Positions 48,551-57,284 of a stretch of DNA of 64,000 bases are shown one piece after another. Where the stretch lies: positions 828,190-892,189 of the forward strand of contig NZ_JAPVBG010000002.1 of NCBI RefSeq assembly GCF_026967805.1, read 5' to 3'. The first letter of the stretch is position 1. Every line of letters begins with the position of its first letter. The notes beneath the pieces are model-generated. The model ran no database searches. It was not told where the DNA came from and saw only the letters and a program-made list of their open reading frames with translations. Source of the stretch: Blastococcus sp. VKM Ac-2987 (GTDB taxonomy: Bacteria > Actinomycetota > Actinomycetes > Mycobacteriales > Geodermatophilaceae). A program made the translations under genes and the position numbers.

Positions 48551-50131
48551 ATGGCCGCAACAGGAGCGACCGGCGGCACCGCGCCGGGCGCGGGAGCGGG
48601 GCCCGAGGGCGCCCCGTACGCGGTGGAGCTGCGCGGCATCACCAAGCGCTTCCCCGGCGTGGTCGCCAACAAGGACATCGAGCTCCGGGTCCGCCGCGGT
48701 GAGGTGCACGCCATCGTGGGCGAGAACGGCGCGGGCAAGTCCACGCTGATGAAGACGCTCTACGGCATGCACCGTCCCGACGAGGGCCAGATCCTGCTGC
48801 ACGGTCGTGAGGTCCGGCTCAAGAGCCCGGCCGACGCCATCGAGGCGGGCATCGGCATGGTGCACCAGCACTTCATGCTCGCGGACAACTTCACCGTGCT
48901 GGAGAACATCGTCCTCGGCAGCGAGCCCACCCGCGGTGGCCGGCTCGACCGCGCGGAGGCCCGCCGCCGGATCCGCGAGATCTCCGACCGGTACTCCCTC
49001 GGCCTCGACCCCGACGAGCTCGTCGAGAACCTCGGCGTCGGCGCGCGGCAGCGGGTCGAGATCGCCAAGGTGCTCTACCGCGGGGCGACGACCCTCATCC
49101 TCGACGAGCCCACCGCCGTGCTGGTGCCGCAGGAGGTCGACGAGCTGTTCGGCAACCTGGCCGAGCTCACCCGCGAGGGCCTGACCGTCATCTTCATCTC
49201 GCACAAGCTGGACGAGGTCCGGAAGGTCGCCGACGCGATCACCGTCATCAGGCGCGGCACCACCGTCGGCGAGGCCGACCCGAAGACCACCACCAGCCAC
49301 CAGCTGGCCGAGCTCATGGTCGGGTCGGAGCTCCCCTCCCCGGAAACCCGGGCCTCCACGGTCCGCGACCGCCCGGTGCTGCAGGTCCGCGACGTCACCG
49401 TCATGTCCGCCGTCGGCCGTCCGGTCGTCGACGGGGCCACGCTCACCGTCCGCGAGGGCGAGGTCGTCGGCATCGCCGGGGTCGAGGGCAACGGCCAGGC
49501 CGAGCTCGTCGACGCGATCATGGGGCTGCGCCAGCCGACGGCCGGGACCCTCGTGCTCGGGGACGACGACGTGACCGGCTGGAGCACCCGGGCCCGGCGC
49601 GAGGCCGGCATCGGGTTCATCCCCGAGGACCGGCACCGCCAGGGCATGCTGCTCGACGCGACGCTGTGGGAGAACCGGATCCTCGGGCACCAGACCCGGC
49701 CGCCGGCGGTGAAGGGCCCGTTCATCGACCGCCGCGGCGCCCGCACGGACACGGCGCGGATCATGCGCGAGTACGACGTCCGCGCCCCCGGGCCGGACGC
49801 GCTCGCGGTCGCGCTGTCGGGCGGGAACCAGCAGAAGCTGATCGTCGGCCGCGAGATGAGCGCCGCGCCGCGGCTGCTCGTGGCGGCGCACCCGACCCGG
49901 GGGGTCGACGTGGGCGCCCAGGCCGTCATCTGGGAGCTGCTCAAGGACGCCCGCGCGGAAGGGATGGGGATCCTGCTGATCTCGGCCGACCTCGACGAGC
50001 TGATCGGGCTCTCCGACACGCTGCAGGTCATGCTGCGCGGCCGGCTGGTCGCCACCCTCGATCCCGCGCGGGTCACCCCCGAGGAGCTCGGCGGGTACAT
50101 GACCGGCGCGCGGATCGGGGGTGCGGCATGA
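48551..50131 (+). CDS. Nucleoside ABC importer ATP-binding protein (two NBDs)
   Basis: The 526-residue protein contains two ATPase domains fused in tandem, as in Bmp/NupO and sugar importers. The first has Walker A GENGAGKST (residues 57-65), the signature LGVGARQRVEI and Walker B TLILDEPTAVL. The second has a degenerate Walker A (GVEGNGQAE), an intact signature ALSGGNQQKLIVGREM and the family-typical degenerate Walker B (LLVAAHPTRGVDVGA). So only one site is expected to hydrolyse ATP efficiently. Its stop overlaps the first permease start (ATGA). Confidence 0.94.
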   Translation: MAATGATGGTAPGAGAGPEGAPYAVELRGITKRFPGVVANKDIELRVRRGEVHAIVGENGAGKSTLMKTLYGMHRPDEGQILLHGREVRLKSPADAIEAGIGMVHQHFMLADNFTVLENIVLGSEPTRGGRLDRAEARRRIREISDRYSLGLDPDELVENLGVGARQRVEIAKVLYRGATTLILDEPTAVLVPQEVDELFGNLAELTREGLTVIFISHKLDEVRKVADAITVIRRGTTVGEADPKTTTSHQLAELMVGSELPSPETRASTVRDRPVLQVRDVTVMSAVGRPVVDGATLTVREGEVVGIAGVEGNGQAELVDAIMGLRQPTAGTLVLGDDDVTGWSTRARREAGIGFIPEDRHRQGMLLDATLWENRILGHQTRPPAVKGPFIDRRGARTDTARIMREYDVRAPGPDALAVALSGGNQQKLIVGREMSAAPRLLVAAHPTRGVDVGAQAVIWELLKDARAEGMGILLISADLDELIGLSDTLQVMLRGRLVATLDPARVTPEELGGYMTGARIGGAA

Positions 50132-51378
50132 CCCTGCTCCGCCGGCTCGGGCCCACGGTCGGGGTCCCCGTGTTCGCCGTCCTCGTCGCCGTCGTCATCT
50201 CCGGCGTGGTCATGGCGGTGCTGCAGGTGGACCCGTTCGAGGTCTTCCGCGTGATGTTCGACCTCGGGGACACGCCCTCGCAGCAGATGACCGCCGTCGT
50301 GGTGATCCTCAACCGCGCCGTCCCGCTGTTCCTGGCCGGGCTCGCGGTGGCGGTCGCCTTCCGGATGGGCCTGTTCAACATCGGCGTCGAGGGCCAGTAC
50401 CGGCTGGCCACCATCGTCGCCGCGGCCGCCGGCGCCGCCGTGACGCTGCCCGGCCCGCTGCACCTGCTCCTGATCGTCGGGGTGGCGGTGGTGGTCGGCG
50501 CCTTCTGGGCCGGCATCGTCGCGGTCCTGAAGGTCACGCGGGGGGTCAGCGAGGTCATCAGCTCGATCATGCTGAACTTCATCGCCCTCGGCATCGCGTC
50601 GTTCCTGCTCACCGGGCCGTTCCGGGGCAGCGAGCCGGGCGCCTCGATCATCAGCACCGCGGAGATCCCGGAGTCGGGCTGGATGCCCGGCCTCAACGGG
50701 ATCTTCGGCCTGCTCGGCCTCGCCGACCCGCCGCGCCAGCTCTACGGCTTCCTCGTGGTGGCGGTCGTCGTCGGGATCGCGCTCGCGGTGCTCCTCGACC
50801 GCACCCGCTTCGGGTTCGACCTCCGGGCCAGCGGGCTCTCGCCGTCGGCGGCCAGCGCCAGCGGTGTCAACGCCCGGGCGATGGTCCTCAAGACGATGCT
50901 GCTCTCCGGCGCGGTCGCCGGGCTCATCGGCCTGCCGGACCTGCTCGGCGCCACCCGCTCGTACACGACCGACTTCACCGCCGGGCTGGGCTTCCTGGGC
51001 ATCGCCGTCGCGCTGCTCGGGCGGAACAACCCGCTCGGCATCGCCTTCGCGGCCCTGCTGTTCTCCTTCCTCGATCGCGCGCTGGTGCCCCTGCAGATCG
51101 AGGGGCTGCCGGCGTCGGTCATCACGATCATCCAGGGGACGATCGTGCTCGCCGTCGTCATCGCCAACGAGGTGGCCCGGCGGATCGCCCGTCGCTCGGC
51201 CGAACGCGGCGGGGCGGCCTCCGACGCCGCCGCTCCCGGGGACGGGAGCACGAGCACCGGGCAGTCGGCGGGTGGTGGCGGCGCCCCCGCCGGGACGGCC
51301 GTGCAGGGCACGGGGGCCGGGGTCAGCCGCACCGCCGGCGCCGGGCAGGCCGACGACCACCGGGGGGCCGGAGCATGA
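50128..51378 (+). CDS. Nucleoside ABC importer permease 1
   Basis: The 416-residue membrane protein has about nine hydrophobic segments and the signatures ILNRAVPLFLAGLAVAVAFRMGLFNIGVEGQY and RGVSEVISSIMLNFIALGI of branched/BPD-type permeases of the Bmp transporter. The last 55 residues are a low-complexity Gly/Ala/Ser/Thr tail not found in most homologues. It overlaps both the ATPase gene (ATGA) and the second permease gene (ATGA), so stoichiometry is probably set by coupling. Confidence 0.92.
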   Translation: MTLLRRLGPTVGVPVFAVLVAVVISGVVMAVLQVDPFEVFRVMFDLGDTPSQQMTAVVVILNRAVPLFLAGLAVAVAFRMGLFNIGVEGQYRLATIVAAAAGAAVTLPGPLHLLLIVGVAVVVGAFWAGIVAVLKVTRGVSEVISSIMLNFIALGIASFLLTGPFRGSEPGASIISTAEIPESGWMPGLNGIFGLLGLADPPRQLYGFLVVAVVVGIALAVLLDRTRFGFDLRASGLSPSAASASGVNARAMVLKTMLLSGAVAGLIGLPDLLGATRSYTTDFTAGLGFLGIAVALLGRNNPLGIAFAALLFSFLDRALVPLQIEGLPASVITIIQGTIVLAVVIANEVARRIARRSAERGGAASDAAAPGDGSTSTGQSAGGGGAPAGTAVQGTGAGVSRTAGAGQADDHRGAGA

Positions 51379-52655
51379 GCACCACCGTCTCGACGCGCGC
51401 GACGACGGCCGGCCGCGGTCCGATCGGCGAGTTCTTCCTCGGGGGCAGCCGCGCCCGCCGGATCACCCTGCTGCTGGTCGGCGCCCTCGTGCTGGTCTCC
51501 GCCGTCCGGGTGATCAGCGGGGAGCAGTCGCTCACCTCCTCCTCCACGATCTCGGCGGCCCTCATCCTCGCCGTCCCCATCGGCCTGGCGGCGCTCGGCG
51601 GGCTCTTCGCGGAGCGGGCCGGCGTGGTCAACATCGGCCTGGACGGCATGATGACCCTGGGCACCTGGGGAGCCGGCTTCTGCGGCTACCAGTGGGGCTG
51701 GCAAGCCGCCGTCGTCGGCGGCATGCTGTTCGGCGCGCTGGGTGGGCTGCTGCACGCCGTGGCGACGGTGACCTTCGGCGTGGACCACGTCGTGTCCGGT
51801 GTGGCGATCAACATCCTCGCCGCCGGTCTCGTGCGCTTCCTCTCCGAACTGCTGTACAGCGACAACGCGGCCGGGGGCGGGGTCACCCAGTCACCCGCGC
51901 TGTCCGGCCGGCCGCCGGAGGTGTCCCTGCCGGTGCTGTCCTCGGGGCCGGACCTGCTCGGCGACCTCGAGCAGCTCAACTGGTTCCTGCTCAGCGACCT
52001 CGCCGGGATCCTGCGCGGCCTGACCAGCGGGGTCGGCCCCACCACAATCCTGGCCGTGCTGCTCATCCCGATCTCGTACCTCGTGCTCTGGCGCACGGCC
52101 TTCGGTCTCCGGCTCCGCTCCTGCGGTGAGAACCCGGCGGCCGCGGACTCCCTCGGCGTCGCGGTGTACCGGATGAAGTACATCGCGGTCATCATCTCCG
52201 GTGCGCTGGCCGGCCTGGGCGGCGTCTTCCTGGTGTTCATCGCCGGCATCTACCGGGAGGGGCAGACCAACGGGCGCGGCTTCATCGGCCTGGCGGCGCT
52301 GATCTTCGGCAACTGGCGGCCCGGTGGCCTGGCCGCCGGCGCCGGGCTGTTCGGCTTCGCCGACGCCCTGCAGCTGCGCAGCCGCAGCGCGGTCGTCGCG
52401 CTGTTCCTGCTCCTGGCGGTCGTGCTCGCCGCGGCAGCCGTCTGGCAGGCCACCCGCCGGAAGCTCGTGCAGGCGGTGACGGCGGCCGTCTTCGCGGGCG
52501 TCGCGCTCACCGGGTTCCTCACCATCGACGAGCTGGCGCCGGGCCTGGTCTCCTTCACCCCGCACCTGACCACCCTCCTGGTGCTCTCGCTGGCCTCCCA
52601 GCGATTGCGCATGCCGAAGGCGGACGGTCTGGTCTACCGACGAGGAGAGCACTAG
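51375..52655 (+). CDS. Nucleoside ABC importer permease 2
   Basis: The 426-residue partner permease has about ten membrane segments and the signatures LAALGGLFAERAGVVNIGLDGMMTLGTWGAGF, GLRLRSCGENPAAADSLGVAVYRMKYIAVIISGALAGLGG and NGRGFIGLAALIFGNWRP, typical of the second Bmp/NupQ-like subunit. With the ATPase and permease 1 it forms a complete import channel. Its stop codon overlaps the cdd start (TAGTG), tying nucleoside import to breakdown. Confidence 0.93.
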   Translation: MSTTVSTRATTAGRGPIGEFFLGGSRARRITLLLVGALVLVSAVRVISGEQSLTSSSTISAALILAVPIGLAALGGLFAERAGVVNIGLDGMMTLGTWGAGFCGYQWGWQAAVVGGMLFGALGGLLHAVATVTFGVDHVVSGVAINILAAGLVRFLSELLYSDNAAGGGVTQSPALSGRPPEVSLPVLSSGPDLLGDLEQLNWFLLSDLAGILRGLTSGVGPTTILAVLLIPISYLVLWRTAFGLRLRSCGENPAAADSLGVAVYRMKYIAVIISGALAGLGGVFLVFIAGIYREGQTNGRGFIGLAALIFGNWRPGGLAAGAGLFGFADALQLRSRSAVVALFLLLAVVLAAAAVWQATRRKLVQAVTAAVFAGVALTGFLTIDELAPGLVSFTPHLTTLLVLSLASQRLRMPKADGLVYRRGEH

Positions 52656-53080
52656 TGGCTGCCCTGCCCGAGCCCGACTGGGACGCCCTGCGGGCCGCGG
52701 CCCGCGAGGCCATGACCCGCGCCTACGCGCCGTACTCCCAGTTCCCGGTGGGCGTCGCCGGGCTGGTGGACGACGGCCGCGTCGTCACCGGCTGCAACGT
52801 CGAGAACGCCTCCTACGGGCTGGCGCTGTGCGCCGAGTGCGGCATGGTCAGCGACCTCGCCCGCACCGGCGGTGGCCGGCTGGTGGCGGTGGCCTGCGTC
52901 GGCGGGGACGGGCAGCCGCTCATGCCCTGCGGCCGCTGCCGGCAGCTGCTGTGGGAGCACGGCGGCGCCGACATGCTCATCGAGACGGTGTCGCTCGGCA
53001 TCGTCCCGATGCGCGAGGTGCTGCCCGACGCCTTCGGGCCCGAGGACCTCGTTGCTGCGGCCGAGCGGGGGCAGGGCTGA
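52655..53080 (+). CDS. cdd: Cytidine deaminase
   Basis: Cdd deaminates cytidine and deoxycytidine to uridine and deoxyuridine. The 141-residue tetrameric-type protein has the zinc site Cys59-Ala-Glu61 (catalytic Glu) and PCGRC (Cys92, Cys95), plus the substrate-binding GCNVENASYGL. The GTG start overlaps the permease stop and the TGA overlaps the deoA ATG, so it is embedded in the operon. The cdd-deoA-add order is also that of mycobacteria. Confidence 0.96.
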   Translation: MAALPEPDWDALRAAAREAMTRAYAPYSQFPVGVAGLVDDGRVVTGCNVENASYGLALCAECGMVSDLARTGGGRLVAVACVGGDGQPLMPCGRCRQLLWEHGGADMLIETVSLGIVPMREVLPDAFGPEDLVAAAERGQG

Positions 53081-54366
53081 TGGCCGCGCACGACGCGATC
53101 GACGTCATCCGCGCGAAGCGGGACGGCGTCGAGCTCTCGCCCGAGCAGATCCGCTGGGTGGTGGACGCCTACACCCGGGGCGCGGTGCCCGACGAGCAGA
53201 TGAGCGCGCTGCTCATGGCGGTGTTCTTCCGCGGCATGGCCGCGGGCGAGCTCGCCGCCTGGACGCAGGCGATGATCGACTCCGGCGAGCGCAAGGACCT
53301 CTCCTCGCTCGGCCGGCCGACCGCCGACAAGCACTCCACGGGAGGGGTCGGCGACAAGATCACCCTGCCGCTGGCGCCCCTCGTCGCCGCCTGCGGGGTG
53401 GCCGTGCCGCAGCTGTCAGGCCGTGGCCTCGGGCACACCGGCGGCACGCTGGACAAGCTCGAGGCCATCCCGGGGTGGCGCGCCGACGTGCACGAGGAGG
53501 CCTACCTCGCGCAGCTGCGCGACGTGGGCGCCGTCATCTGCGCGGCCGGCCACGACCTGGCCCCGGCGGACAAGCTGCTCTACGCGCTGCGCGACGTCAC
53601 CGGGACCGTCGAGTCCATCCCGCTGATCGCCAGCTCGATCATGAGCAAGAAGATCGCCGAGGGCGCCGACGCGCTGGTGCTGGACGTGAAGACCGGCTCG
53701 GGCGCGTTCATGAAGGACGCCGAGGCCTCCCGCGAGCTGGCCCGCACGATGGTCGGGCTCGGCGAGGCGGCCGGCGTCCGCACCGTCGCCCTGGTGACGG
53801 CGATGGACCGGCCGCTGGGCCGGGCCGCGGGCAACGCGGTCGAGGTGGCCGAGTCGGTCGAGGTGCTCGCCGGCGGTGGGCCGGACGACGTCGTCGAGCT
53901 GACCCTCGCGCTGGCCCGGGAGATGCTCACCGGCGTCGGGCGGGACGACGTCGACCCCGCCGAGGCGCTGCAGGACGGCCGGGCCATGGACGTGTGGCGG
54001 CGGATGATCACCGCCCAGGGCGGCGACCCCGACGCCCCGCTGCCGCGGCCGGCCGAGACGCACGTGGTGACCGCACCGGCCACCGGCACCCTCACCCGGC
54101 TCGACGCGTACTCCCTCGGCGTCGCCGCGTGGCGGCTGGGCGCCGGGCGGGCCCGCAAGGAGGACCCGGTGCAGGCCGCCGCCGGCATCGTCTGGACCGC
54201 CGGGGTGGGGGAGCGGGTGACCGCGGGCCAGCCGCTGCTGGAGCTGCAGACCGACGACGCCGACCGGATCCCGCGGGCGCTGGCCGCGCTGGAGGGCGCC
54301 GTCGGCGTCGACACCGACGACGAGCCGCTGCCGCTGGTCCTCGACCGCATCACCGCAGGGTCGTAG
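53080..54366 (+). CDS. deoA: Thymidine phosphorylase
   Basis: DeoA splits thymidine or deoxyuridine to the base and 2-deoxyribose 1-phosphate. The 428-residue product has the phosphate/nucleoside-binding DKHSTGGVGDKITLPLAPLVAACGVAVP, SGRGLGHTGGTLDKLEAIPG and VLDVKTGSGAFMKD, in the order typical for the family, and the C-terminal all-beta domain. It overlaps the cdd stop by one base. The sugar product feeds DeoC, a piece of which is at the right edge of the window. Confidence 0.96.
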   Translation: MAAHDAIDVIRAKRDGVELSPEQIRWVVDAYTRGAVPDEQMSALLMAVFFRGMAAGELAAWTQAMIDSGERKDLSSLGRPTADKHSTGGVGDKITLPLAPLVAACGVAVPQLSGRGLGHTGGTLDKLEAIPGWRADVHEEAYLAQLRDVGAVICAAGHDLAPADKLLYALRDVTGTVESIPLIASSIMSKKIAEGADALVLDVKTGSGAFMKDAEASRELARTMVGLGEAAGVRTVALVTAMDRPLGRAAGNAVEVAESVEVLAGGGPDDVVELTLALAREMLTGVGRDDVDPAEALQDGRAMDVWRRMITAQGGDPDAPLPRPAETHVVTAPATGTLTRLDAYSLGVAAWRLGAGRARKEDPVQAAAGIVWTAGVGERVTAGQPLLELQTDDADRIPRALAALEGAVGVDTDDEPLPLVLDRITAGS

Positions 54367-54382
54367 GGGACACTGGTCTCCC

Positions 54383-55282
54383 GTGACCCGAACGACGGCG
54401 GCGGCGGCAGCGCCGCAGCAGCCGGCCTCCCCGCTCGATCCCGAGGCCGCCATCTCCATCCGCGGGCTGGTCAAGCGCTACGGGGAGCGGGCCGCCGTCG
54501 ACGGGCTGGACCTCGACATCCGGCGCGGCGAGATCTTCGCGCTGCTCGGCCCCAACGGCGCCGGCAAGACGACGACGGTCGAGATCTGCGAGGGCTACCG
54601 CGGGCGCGACGGCGGTGAGGTGCGCGTGCTCGGGGTCGACCCGGCGAAGGGCGGGCGCCGCTGGAAGGCCGACCTCGGCATCGTGCTGCAGTCCGGCGCC
54701 GGGGACAGCCAGCTGTCGGTGCGGGAGCTGCTGACCGCGCAGGCGTCCTACTTCGCCGACCCCCGCGACCCCGACGAGGTGCTCGAGCTGGTCGGCCTCA
54801 CCGACAAGGCCGGTGCCCGCGGCCGGACGCTGTCGGGTGGGCAGCGGCGTCGGCTGGACGTGGCGCTGGGCATCGTGGGCCGGCCCCGGCTGCTCTTCCT
54901 CGACGAGCCGACGACCGGGTTCGACCCGGAGGCGCGCCGCCAGTTCTGGTCGCTCATCCGGTCGCTGCGCGAGCTCGGCACCACCATGCTGCTCACCACC
55001 CACTACCTCGACGAGGCCGAGGAGCTGGCCGACCGGGTCGGCGTTCTCGCCCGCGGGCAGCTCGCCGAGGTCGCCGTCCCCACCGCCCTCGGCGGCCGCG
55101 GCACCGCGCCCGCCGTCGTCAGCTGGACCGAGGACGGCGCCCGGCGGACCGCCGAGACCACCACGCCGACCGCGTTCGTCGCCGAGCTCGCCGCGCGCTT
55201 CCCCGGCGAGGTGCCCGACCTCGCGGTGAGCCGGCCGACGCTCGAGGACGTCTACCTGAAGATGATCGGGGACCGCTCGTGA
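54383..55282 (+). CDS. ABC-2 type exporter ATP-binding protein
   Basis: The 299-residue ATPase has Walker A GPNGAGKTT (residues 56-64), the Q-loop VLQSGAGD, signature LSGGQRRRLDVALG, Walker B LLFLDEPTTGFDPEA and the H-loop LLTTHYLDEAEEL. It resembles daunorubicin/DrrA-like exporters in the second half. The GTG start lies 16 bases after deoA. Its stop overlaps the permease GTG. It sits inside the nucleoside salvage cluster, but nothing in the sequence says what it exports. Confidence 0.92.
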   Translation: MTRTTAAAAAPQQPASPLDPEAAISIRGLVKRYGERAAVDGLDLDIRRGEIFALLGPNGAGKTTTVEICEGYRGRDGGEVRVLGVDPAKGGRRWKADLGIVLQSGAGDSQLSVRELLTAQASYFADPRDPDEVLELVGLTDKAGARGRTLSGGQRRRLDVALGIVGRPRLLFLDEPTTGFDPEARRQFWSLIRSLRELGTTMLLTTHYLDEAEELADRVGVLARGQLAEVAVPTALGGRGTAPAVVSWTEDGARRTAETTTPTAFVAELAARFPGEVPDLAVSRPTLEDVYLKMIGDRS

Positions 55283-56091
55283 CCGCCGCCGCGCCCGAGC
55301 GCACCGCCCTCCCCTCCACCGGGCGGGTCTGCCGCACGCGGGCCGGGGTGGAGCTCAAGGAGTTCTTCCGGCAGCGCGAGTCGGTCGTGTTCACCCTGCT
55401 GTTCCCGGTGATCCTGCTGCTGGGTCTCGGTGCGGTGCTCGACTACGACCTCGGGGCCGGCGTCGACTTCCCGCAGTACTTCATGGCCGGGGTCATCACC
55501 GCGGGCATCGTCGGGGCGAGCCTGCAGAACATGGCGATCCACATCGCCGGTGAGCGGTCCGACGGCACGCTCAAGGCCCTGGCCGGCACCCCGATGCCGA
55601 AGTCGGCCTACTTCGTCGGCAAGGTCGCGCAGGTCGTCGCCGTGACGCTGGCGACCATCGTGATCCTGCTGCTCGTCGGCGTCCTCGTGTTCGGCATCTC
55701 CCTCCCGTCGGGCAGCGACTGGCTGACCTTCATCTGGGTCACCGTGCTCGGCGCGGCCGCGTGCACGCTGCTGGGCATCGCCGTCTCCTCGCTGGCCCGC
55801 AACTCGCGGTCGGCGTCGGCGACGGTGACCCCGATCGCCCTGGTCCTGGAGTTCGTCTCCGGCGTCTTCATGCCCTTCGACCAGGTGCCCGGCTGGCTGC
55901 AGGACGTCGCGGCGGTCTTCCCGGTCAAGTGGCTGGCCCAGGGGCTGCGGTCGGTGTTCCTGCCGGACTCCCTGGCCGCCCGCGAACCGGCCGGATCCTG
56001 GGAGCTGGGCACGGTCGCGATCGTGCTCGGCCTCTGGTGCGTCGTCGGCCTGCTCCTGTGCGTCCGGACCTTCCGCTGGCAGGACCGATGA
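55279..56091 (+). CDS. ABC-2 type exporter permease
   Basis: The 270-residue protein has a cytoplasmic N-terminus, six membrane segments (for example ESVVFTLLFPVILLLGLGAVL, VTLATIVILLLVGVLVFGI) and the ABC-2 signature VSGVFMPFDQVPGWLQDVAAVFPVKWLAQGLRSVF near the C-terminus. The GTG start overlaps the preceding ATPase stop. Substrate unknown; drug or lipid export is the usual role of such pairs. Confidence 0.9.
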   Translation: MTAAAPERTALPSTGRVCRTRAGVELKEFFRQRESVVFTLLFPVILLLGLGAVLDYDLGAGVDFPQYFMAGVITAGIVGASLQNMAIHIAGERSDGTLKALAGTPMPKSAYFVGKVAQVVAVTLATIVILLLVGVLVFGISLPSGSDWLTFIWVTVLGAAACTLLGIAVSSLARNSRSASATVTPIALVLEFVSGVFMPFDQVPGWLQDVAAVFPVKWLAQGLRSVFLPDSLAAREPAGSWELGTVAIVLGLWCVVGLLLCVRTFRWQDR

Positions 56092-56094
56092 CAT

Positions 56095-56112
56095 CGTCGT
56101 CCTCCGGACGAC
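56095..56112. repeat. Short hairpin repeat, identical copy at 6202-6219
   Basis: The same 18-base hairpin as after the bldM-like gene, here four bases after the ABC-2 permease stop. It separates the exporter genes from add and may act as a weak terminator. Confidence 0.5.
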
Positions 56113-56197
56113 ACCGCGGCCAGGAGCCGTCCCGGCGGCGATGAGCCGCTGAGTTACCCCTGCGCGGACCCCTCCGGGGCCCACTCGGCGTGACCCG

Positions 56198-56203
56198 TAG
56201 CGT
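56198..56203 (+). promoter_or_regulatory. Candidate -10 box of add
   Basis: TAGCGT lies seven bases before the add ATG, without a Shine-Dalgarno site, suggesting a leaderless add transcript separate from the upstream operon. Confidence 0.5.
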
Positions 56204-56210
56204 TGGCGCC

Positions 56211-57281
56211 ATGGCTCCGCTCGACGCCGAGAACGTCCGCCGTGCCCCGAAGGTGCTGCTCCACGACCACCTCGACGGCGGGCTCCGACCGCAGACGGTG
56301 CTGGAACTGGCCGACCAGCTCGGCTACCGCGCACTCCCCGCGTCCGACGCCGGGAGCCTGGGCCGCTGGTTCCGGGAGGCCGCGGACTCCGGCTCGCTGG
56401 TCCAGTACCTGGAGACCTTCGCCCACACCGTCGGCGTCATGCAGACCCCCGACGCCGTCCAGCGGGTGGCCCGGGAGTGCGCGCAGGACCTCGCCGCGGA
56501 CGGCGTGGTGTACGCCGAGGTGCGGATGGCTCCGGAGCTGCTCAGCCCCGGGATGCCGCTGGAGGCGGCCGTCGAGGCCATGCTCGACGGGTACGCGCAG
56601 GGCAGCCGCGAGGCGGCGGCCGCGGGGACGCCGATCCGGATCGGCACCCTGCTGTGCGCCATGCGGCAGGACGACCGGTGGGACGAGGTCGCCGGCCTGG
56701 TGGTGCGCTACCGCGACGCGGGTGTCGTCGGCTTCGACCTGGCCGGCCCGGAGATCGGCTTCCCGCCGGACCGCATCCCGTCCGCTCTCGCGGTCCTCGA
56801 CCGGGCGGGGGCGCACCGCACCGTGCACGCCGGCGAGGCCGCCGGGATCGACAGCATCGTCGCGGCGCTCGACGGCGCACGTGCCGAGCGGCTGGGCCAC
56901 GGCGTGCGGATCGCCAACGAGGTGGGCGCGGACGGGACGCTGGGGCCGGTGGCGGAGCGGGTGCGCGACCGGCAGGTGGTCCTGGAGATCGCGCCGTCGT
57001 CGAACGTGCAGACCGGCGCCTACGCCTCGCTGGCCGACCACCCGGTGGACCGGCTGCACCGGCTCGGTTTCGCCGTCACCCTCAACACCGACAACCGGCT
57101 GATGAGCGGGGTGTCGGTGACCAGCGAGGTCACCGACGTGGCGACGACGTTCGGCTGGACCTGGGACGACGTCAGGACGGTGACCGAGCGGGCCCTGGCC
57201 GGCGCGTTCCTGCCCGACGACGACCGCAAGCGGCTGCTCGACGACGTCGTGCGGCCCGGCTACGCGGCGCTGCTCGGCTGA
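56211..57281 (+). CDS. add: Adenosine deaminase
   Basis: Add converts adenosine and deoxyadenosine to inosine and deoxyinosine. The 356-residue TIM-barrel has the zinc ligands His18 and His20 (LLHDHLDGG), the catalytic HAGEAAG segment with Glu, RLGHGVRI and the metal-binding Asp in VTLNTDNRLMSG. The last motif reads TDN rather than TDD, as is usual in the actinobacterial branch. The ATG is chosen over one 21 bases upstream because of a -10-like box between them. It completes the salvage set cdd-deoA-add. Confidence 0.95.
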   Translation: MAPLDAENVRRAPKVLLHDHLDGGLRPQTVLELADQLGYRALPASDAGSLGRWFREAADSGSLVQYLETFAHTVGVMQTPDAVQRVARECAQDLAADGVVYAEVRMAPELLSPGMPLEAAVEAMLDGYAQGSREAAAAGTPIRIGTLLCAMRQDDRWDEVAGLVVRYRDAGVVGFDLAGPEIGFPPDRIPSALAVLDRAGAHRTVHAGEAAGIDSIVAALDGARAERLGHGVRIANEVGADGTLGPVAERVRDRQVVLEIAPSSNVQTGAYASLADHPVDRLHRLGFAVTLNTDNRLMSGVSVTSEVTDVATTFGWTWDDVRTVTERALAGAFLPDDDRKRLLDDVVRPGYAALLG

Positions 57282-57284
57282 TCC

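Noticed and set aside
45641..49891. A 1416-codon open frame on the minus strand across the BMP and ABC transporter genes
   Set aside because: It is a shadow caused by high GC third positions. Only its last 436 codons, from ATG 46951, encode a recognisable protein (the carboxypeptidase); the rest is antisense to well-conserved transporter genes and has no motif.
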